64,000 nt of DNA from Serratia silvae. Its GTDB lineage: Bacteria; Pseudomonadota; Gammaproteobacteria; Enterobacterales; Enterobacteriaceae. Under the pieces are notes generated by a model that saw only the letters and a program-made list of their open reading frames with translations, did not search any database and was not told the origin of the DNA. Positions 59,275 through 64,000 of the stretch are shown one piece after another (the first letter of the stretch is position 1; every line of letters begins with the position of its first letter). Both the position numbers and the translations under genes were made by a program. The stretch lies in the NCBI RefSeq assembly GCF_023282985.1, contig NZ_JAGQDC010000008.1:124001-188000 (forward strand). Direction: 5' to 3'.

Positions 59275-60312
59275 TTAGAAACGGGTATCGACAGCATCAG
59301 CTAACATGGCAAGCAAGTGCTCACTATCTTCCCAGTTGAGACAAGGGTCCGTGATCGATTGCCCATAGGTCAACGCTTGACCCGAGGCTACTGGTTGTGT
59401 ACCTTCGACAAGAAAACTTTCCGCCATTATACCAGCCACAGTAGCCGATCCTGTGCGAATTTGCCGGCAAACATCTTCGGCGACAACCAATTGATTGCGC
59501 GCTATTTTCTGGCTGTTCCCATGACTAAAATCGACCACCAGATATTCAGGTAAACTGTATGCCCGCAGCTTGTCGTGCGCAGTTGCAATATCTGCCGCAT
59601 GGTAGTTCGGAGTTTTACCACCACGCAAAATGAGATGCCCGTAAGCGTTGCCTCTGGTTAGATAAACCGCCATCTGTTCATGTTTATCCTGAGAGAAAAA
59701 GGTATGGCTGGCACGAGCTGCACGAATTGCATCAATAGCAACGGCGATATTGCCATCGGTGCCATTTTTAAACCCTATTGGACAAGATAGTGCCGACGCC
59801 ATTTCCCGATGTACCTGACTTTCAGTAGTGCGCGCACCAATAGCACCCCAGCTAATTAAATCAGCAATATACCTTCCCACAACCACATCTAAATACTCTG
59901 TAGCAGTTGGCAACCCGAGTTGGTTAATATCCAACAGCAGTTTACGAGCCATTTCAAGGCCGCGGTTGACCTGACAACTTCCATCTAACGCAGGGTCGGA
60001 GATAAACCCTTTCCAGCCAACAACGGTACGTGGTTTTTCGAAATAGGTACGCATGACGATTTCCAACCTATCCTGATAGAGCTCCCGCTGCGCAGCCAGC
60101 AGCCTAGCATAATCCAGCGTAGCCCCCCGATCATGAATCGAACATGGGCCAATGACGACTAGTAAACGTTTATCTTTCCCGTAAAGAATGCGCTCGATCC
60201 GTTTACGCGCTGCAGTGACATTATCGATTACCTCTACAGGGGCTGGTAATCTAGCCGCTAGGCTACTTGGTGTCTCTAAACTGTCAATACACAACTCATC
60301 AATTTTGTACAT
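59275..60312 (-). CDS. DAHP synthase (AroF/G/H type), probably pathway-dedicated
   Basis: 345-aa class I 3-deoxy-7-phosphoheptulonate synthase, first step of the shikimate pathway (PEP plus erythrose-4-phosphate). Motifs: VVIGPCSIHD, IVMRTYFEKPRT, GAIGARTTESQVHRE, CPIGFKNGTDGN and VVDFSHGNS. The loop LDVVVGRY replaces the (T/S)PQY stretch of housekeeping AroG/F/H (from memory), near the feedback-sensing area, so altered inhibition is possible. The ATG at 60312 has AGGGAACATT upstream. Last gene of a four-gene minus-strand operon, 33 nt after the oxidoreductase. The chromosomal aroF/G/H copies should lie elsewhere. Confidence 0.85.
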   Translation of the reverse strand: MYKIDELCIDSLETPSSLAARLPAPVEVIDNVTAARKRIERILYGKDKRLLVVIGPCSIHDRGATLDYARLLAAQRELYQDRLEIVMRTYFEKPRTVVGWKGFISDPALDGSCQVNRGLEMARKLLLDINQLGLPTATEYLDVVVGRYIADLISWGAIGARTTESQVHREMASALSCPIGFKNGTDGNIAVAIDAIRAARASHTFFSQDKHEQMAVYLTRGNAYGHLILRGGKTPNYHAADIATAHDKLRAYSLPEYLVVDFSHGNSQKIARNQLVVAEDVCRQIRTGSATVAGIMAESFLVEGTQPVASGQALTYGQSITDPCLNWEDSEHLLAMLADAVDTRF

Positions 60313-60345
60313 AATGTTCCCTAATGCAAACACTGGTGTACATGT

Positions 60346-61758
60346 TTATACGATAAAGTCCTTAATAAACTTGTAAGAAAGGCTTTTATGAAGAGAGAAT
60401 TTTTTGGCTATGATAAATAATAGGCTAGCCAGCATATCTTTCACTCCCTCTCCGCGCGTTTTAACGCCCATAATATCTTTAGTCACTTTGAATTGAATAT
60501 ACGCCAACATATCATGCTTATAAGGGTAATAAGCACCTAACCGGTCGGCGATTACCATCCCAGAAACTACTGCCCCTTCATGCCCGCCCAAACTGGTATC
60601 TACGCCGCAAAACCACATGTTGTTGCCGCCTTGTATGTCTCCTAAACGGGTCTTATGCAAGAAATCATCGGGCTGCTGCTTAGACACACGCCAACGGCAG
60701 GTTCTTACCAGCTTTAGAGGATCGACGGGCACTTTAGGATCGAGAGTTACCAGCAGCGGTTCGATAATATTCCGGTACGGCGACAGCGCGTTAATCACCC
60801 GAGTGACGCTTCCGGCTGACGTTCCCGGTTGAGTGTCAGCAAACTGCCGGAAATTGAAGTAGTGTGGTACTACGTTCTCACCCAAGTAGCGAGTGTCATG
60901 GTGGGCAATGCTCTCTATATCGTGGTAGGCGAAATGGGAAAGAATTCCCTTTTGCTTTGTCGTCGCGTCATCCAATAGGGATAAGGTCACCTCTGCCGAA
61001 GTAGCGAAAATAACTGCATCGAACACTTCTTCTTTTCCTTTATAGTATACTGCAACACGTTTGCCATAGGGTTTCACCCGCTGCACAGGTGTATTCAGCT
61101 TTAAGCTCTCCCCTAACATGTCTGCCAGAGTTTGCAGGTAGCGACTCATGCCGCCATCCACTTTGCGCCAATAACCGGGCGAAAAAAACGAAACCAGATT
61201 AGCATTGAACGAAATCGCAAAAAACATCAGCGGATAGCTGCACAGATCGACATTGCAACCAGTAGAAATACTGATCATCGGGTAGAGCGCTTGGTAGATA
61301 AACCTTGACGAATAGCCGTTCTCATCCAGATAATCCGAAATCGACATTGTTTTATAACGTTCTTCGCCGGAACTCATAACCTCCGACATGCCCAGTTGAA
61401 AGCGACCAAACTCATCCTGCATGGCTTGGCGTAAAGGGCCATCCAAATGAACATTGCTCCAGTATTGCGCCTCCCCAGGAAAGCGAGCATGGAATGATGA
61501 AGGCGCCACGTAGTTTTCAATGCCTAAATACTTCAGCAAATTAAATACGTTTGGTGAAATCCGCTCGTTAAAATATTCCACCCCCATATCTACGGGGATG
61601 CGACCGTGTTCATTAGTATCAATATGGCAAGTATAAACATGTCCGCCGATATAATCGTTTGCCTCAAGCAACGTAATATGATGTTTATCACGCAATAACC
61701 AAGCCGCTACAGTCCCAGCCGCTCCGCCGCCGATAATGGCGATATTCTTTTTTTTCAT
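60346..61758 (-). CDS. FAD-dependent oxidoreductase, amine-oxidase-like
   Basis: 470-aa flavoprotein with N-terminal dinucleotide fold IAIIGGGAAGTVAAW (residues 6-20) and ITLLEANDYIGGHVYT, then the amine-oxidase-type substrate domain and a C-terminal FAD motif MWFCGVDTSLGGHEGAVVSG near 390. It belongs to the group of predicted NAD/FAD-binding proteins (COG2907-like). Its start overlaps the stop of the YhbP-like gene by 4 nt. In this operon it may oxidise an amine or carbon-carbon bond of the carrier-bound intermediate; that is inference. Confidence 0.8.
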   Translation of the reverse strand: MKKKNIAIIGGGAAGTVAAWLLRDKHHITLLEANDYIGGHVYTCHIDTNEHGRIPVDMGVEYFNERISPNVFNLLKYLGIENYVAPSSFHARFPGEAQYWSNVHLDGPLRQAMQDEFGRFQLGMSEVMSSGEERYKTMSISDYLDENGYSSRFIYQALYPMISISTGCNVDLCSYPLMFFAISFNANLVSFFSPGYWRKVDGGMSRYLQTLADMLGESLKLNTPVQRVKPYGKRVAVYYKGKEEVFDAVIFATSAEVTLSLLDDATTKQKGILSHFAYHDIESIAHHDTRYLGENVVPHYFNFRQFADTQPGTSAGSVTRVINALSPYRNIIEPLLVTLDPKVPVDPLKLVRTCRWRVSKQQPDDFLHKTRLGDIQGGNNMWFCGVDTSLGGHEGAVVSGMVIADRLGAYYPYKHDMLAYIQFKVTKDIMGVKTRGEGVKDMLASLLFIIAKKFSLHKSLSYKFIKDFIV

Positions 61759-62213
61759 TGAGAGAATACCTCAAGTCTCTGTGTACACATCCAATGCAGG
61801 CACCGCTTCACGCCCATACGTCTTTGTGTTAGCTTTACTTCTCTCAATTGCAACCTCCATATTTTAAAAGCCATAACGCGACTAATTGGATAGCGTTCGT
61901 AATAGAAGTTCCGTGCCTGTTCTTCATGTTCATCAGACAAAGGCGTAATGTGGGCTTGATATTGTACTCCCTTCATAGACATCATGGAACTCGCTGATGA
62001 AATAATAGTTCCAGAAACCATCGGTGCCTTTAACATTAACTGGGAGTGGCGTGAATTGATATCACTCATCAGATATAACGCCATCTGGTCTTTCTGAAAT
62101 TGATAAAAACAAGTTGCCGACCAGACTACACCCTCAGCAGCGACACTTAACGTTAATACTCGTTCCTGATTAATGAAGTGACATATTTCACGCAACTGTT
62201 TTTCGTTATTCAT
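61755..62213 (-). CDS. YhbP-like pyridoxamine-phosphate-oxidase-fold protein
   Basis: 152-aa split-barrel protein related to UPF0306 YhbP. It carries VLTLSVAAEGVVWSATCFYQ, LYLMSDINSRHSQLM, SGTIIS and KGVQYQAHITPL. The ATG has a strong AAGGAGGGGTG ribosome site; a GTG one codon earlier is possible. Such proteins bind FMN or act in flavin-linked reactions. It lies 62 nt after the NRPS gene and is coupled to the oxidoreductase, so it is probably a partner enzyme or flavin supplier. Confidence 0.75.
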   Translation of the reverse strand: MNNEKQLREICHFINQERVLTLSVAAEGVVWSATCFYQFQKDQMALYLMSDINSRHSQLMLKAPMVSGTIISSASSMMSMKGVQYQAHITPLSDEHEEQARNFYYERYPISRVMAFKIWRLQLREVKLTQRRMGVKRCLHWMCTQRLEVFSQ

Positions 62214-62275
62214 CACCCCTCCTTAGCATAATATTTGGATAGTGCTCTGGACGCATTGATATTAATTTTCCGCTA

Positions 62276-64000
62276 TTAGGTATGTTGCAATATTTGCTTC
62301 GCAATCGCATTGGGGTTTTCGCCACTTATAATCAACGATACCGGGATCTTTCTCTTCAACTTAGCACTGATGATGCCTGAAGAAATTAAGGCTAGTGCCG
62401 AGTTGCCGCCACGATCGAAAAAGCTCGATGTCTCATCAAACTCTTTGCAGCCTAACGCTGTGGCGAACACCTGGCAAATCGTCGCTGCAATAGCTTGAAG
62501 CTGAACATTACCCTGAGCGGATGTAGCGCTATCAGTATGATGGTGCAACGTGTTATTCCAGCTCGGGTCTGGCAAGGATTTTTTGTCAAACTTACCATTT
62601 GGCTGTAGAGAAAATTCAGGTAACACGACAAACAGATCCGGCACCATATAATCTGGCAACCTTTTACCCAACATATTTTCCAACGACGCTTTAGTCAACG
62701 GAGCCTGGCTAACGATGTATGCGGTAAGCATATCGTCCCCACGCCCTTCAAACCGCCTAGCCAGCACCACCGCACCAGCGATACCTGGGATATTTTCCAA
62801 CTCCGTTTCTATTTCGCTCACGCCAATACGATTGCCACGGATTTTAATCTCTCCGTTCCCGCGTCCTAGCCATTCAATTCTTCCCTGTTCGCGCAAGCGG
62901 ACGCGATCGCCTGAGCGATAAAGCTTCATGCCCGTTTTCGGATGAGTGATGAATACTTGTTCCGTTCCTTCGCGGTTGCCGTGATAACCTTGCGCCAAAC
63001 CATGCCCAGAAATGTAGAGTTCGCCATGCTCGCAAGGCTCAAGCGCCTCATTAAGCACATGCAATTGAGTATTCGCCAAAGGCTCGCCAATAGAAATGTA
63101 ATCCGCATCCCGCTCAACGCATTCGCACGAAGTCCATATCGTCGCCTCGGTCGGGCCATACAGATTCCATAACCGCCCACATGTCTGATTCAATTTTTTC
63201 GCCAGCCCTATCGGTAGCTCCTCTCCACCGGATAACAGCGTCACTGACGAATCAGGCCGCCAGTCTGTCGCCCACAAAATTTTCCATAAGCTGGGGGTAG
63301 CTTGAACAAAATGGCTTTTCTCGATCAGCGGGAGAATGCCTTCAATTGTGCTCACGTCGTCGTTACTCGCCAGCAAAACAGTCCCTCCAACGCTAAGCGG
63401 CAACAGCAACTCGAGAATGGAGATATCAAAAGCCACAGTCGTATGTGCCAGAAATACATGGGACGACTGAACCTCCAGCCGATCTGCAATAGCGATTAAG
63501 AAATTGTGCAATGCCTGATGGCTAATACTGACGCCCTTGGGTTGCCCAGTCGAGCCGCTGGTAAACAGAATATAAGCAACTTCATCGCACTGTCTTGCCA
63601 CACAAACCATCTTCCCTATCGTGGTAAGCGAGGGATAAATGACGTTATTATTCAATTTTTCCGCTAGAACACTTTCTTCAGGATGAGCGAGCAGCATTTT
63701 CGGTTTGGCTACATCAACGTAGCGCTCCAATCTGGACAGCGGATAAGCGGGATCAAGAGGGACAAACGTCGCCCCAAGAGCCAAGGTAGCGATCATTGCC
63801 GGAATCAGCCACCGATCGCGATGCAATAGTAGGCCAACGACATCATTACGCTCCACACCAGCTCGCGTTAGCTGTTGTTGTACGGCGACAACATGTCGTT
63901 CGAACTCTGCATAATCCATACGGATTTCGCCGTTGATTTGTGCTGTTTTCTCTGGATACTGAATAATCGATTGAAGAATCAACTCGGCCGCATTGCCGGT
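62276..64000 (-). CDS. NRPS adenylation-carrier protein, 5' end outside the window
   Basis: At least 574 codons, open to the window edge; a TTG at 63982 is not a convincing start. Adenylation motifs: A3 LFTSGSTGQPKGVS, A4 AFDISILELL, A5 NLYGPTEATIW, A7 YRSGDRVR, A8 GEIKIRGNRIGVSEIE, A10 PNGKFDKKSLPD. A peptidyl carrier domain follows with its phosphopantetheine serine in DRGGNSALAL, and the protein then ends. Reading the specificity positions by eye against GrsA gives D-I-L-Q-L-G-L-I-W-K, which I recall as a glycine code. There is no condensation or thioesterase domain in the visible part. It is upstream in the operon with the flavoenzymes and DAHP synthase. Confidence 0.85.
   Translation of the reverse strand, partial: TGNAAELILQSIIQYPEKTAQINGEIRMDYAEFERHVVAVQQQLTRAGVERNDVVGLLLHRDRWLIPAMIATLALGATFVPLDPAYPLSRLERYVDVAKPKMLLAHPEESVLAEKLNNNVIYPSLTTIGKMVCVARQCDEVAYILFTSGSTGQPKGVSISHQALHNFLIAIADRLEVQSSHVFLAHTTVAFDISILELLLPLSVGGTVLLASNDDVSTIEGILPLIEKSHFVQATPSLWKILWATDWRPDSSVTLLSGGEELPIGLAKKLNQTCGRLWNLYGPTEATIWTSCECVERDADYISIGEPLANTQLHVLNEALEPCEHGELYISGHGLAQGYHGNREGTEQVFITHPKTGMKLYRSGDRVRLREQGRIEWLGRGNGEIKIRGNRIGVSEIETELENIPGIAGAVVLARRFEGRGDDMLTAYIVSQAPLTKASLENMLGKRLPDYMVPDLFVVLPEFSLQPNGKFDKKSLPDPSWNNTLHHHTDSATSAQGNVQLQAIAATICQVFATALGCKEFDETSSFFDRGGNSALALISSGIISAKLKRKIPVSLIISGENPNAIAKQILQHT

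Noticed and set aside
59275-62213. Phenazine cluster (DAHP synthase plus PPOX-fold protein)
   Set aside because: The DAHP synthase is class I rather than PhzC type, the small flavoprotein is YhbP-like rather than PhzG-like, and no phzABDEF genes are visible.
55669-64000. Second copy of the tRNA-Phe 3' end as attR
   Set aside because: No match to the tRNA 3' half was found by eye after the gene; it may lie beyond the window.

Overview
The window looks like a Serratia-type chromosome (Enterobacterales, family Yersiniaceae). Housekeeping proteins are near-collinear with E. coli K-12 homologues (Lpd, AceF, AceE, PdhR, RsmE, GshB, YqgE, RuvX, HemW, TrmB, MutY, MltC, SpeC), GC content is fairly high, and an ERIC-like repeat is present. 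The genus is an inference from gene content and sequence style, not from a database search.

Layout. (1) 1-9.3 kb: the pyruvate dehydrogenase cluster (lpd, aceF, aceE, pdhR on the minus strand) with two PdhR boxes upstream of pdhR, then the divergent aromatic amino-acid permease aroP with a candidate TyrR box pair. (2) 9.4-16.7 kb: an accessory molybdenum hydroxylase set (tri-haem cytochrome c, 2Fe-2S subunit and Tat-exported Mo subunit on minus; MocA-like and XdhC-like maturation factors on plus) and a Rob-like AraC regulator. (3) 17-23.2 kb: class I fumarase, sprT, endA, rsmE, gshB, yqgE, ruvX. (4) 23.1-30.1 kb: an orphan fimbrial usher lacking its C-terminal domains, a DUF1090 protein and a BvgAS/EvgAS-type phosphorelay. 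(5) 30.2-37.7 kb: pilT-like yggR, yggS, proC, yggT, yggU, rdgB, hemW, yggN, glsB, yggL. (6) 37.7-41.8 kb: a 4.1-kb degenerate island inserted exactly at the trmB/yggL overlap, bounded by a perfect 19-bp direct repeat. It holds two internally deleted IS903-type elements in opposite orientation, a DegT fragment / Nudix / MFS cargo operon and a broken integrase. (7) 41.8-49 kb: trmB, mutY, yggX, mltC, a diguanylate cyclase and speC with a possible leader peptide. (8) 49.2-55.2 kb: an OprD-like porin and a nucleoside salvage group (nupC-type transporter, cpdB, Firmicutes-like pdp). (9) 55.6-64 kb: tRNA-Phe, a tyrosine recombinase, then an AT-richer island. The island contains two decayed genes (Tm-1-like and PEP-hydrolase-like) between copies of an imperfect repeat, then an operon that runs off the window: NRPS adenylation-carrier protein (hand-read code points to glycine), YhbP-like flavoprotein, FAD amine-oxidase-like enzyme and a dedicated DAHP synthase.

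How they work together. The core blocks do central carbon flux, glutathione and thiol metabolism, DNA and tRNA maintenance. The accessory blocks carry the interest: a periplasmic Mo-oxidase of unknown substrate, a degenerate island that used a translational overlap as its integration site, and a tRNA-Phe island with a partly visible, unidentified biosynthetic operon joining shikimate-pathway supply to aminoacyl-carrier chemistry. No computation was available; family calls rest on recognised sequence motifs and remembered homologues.
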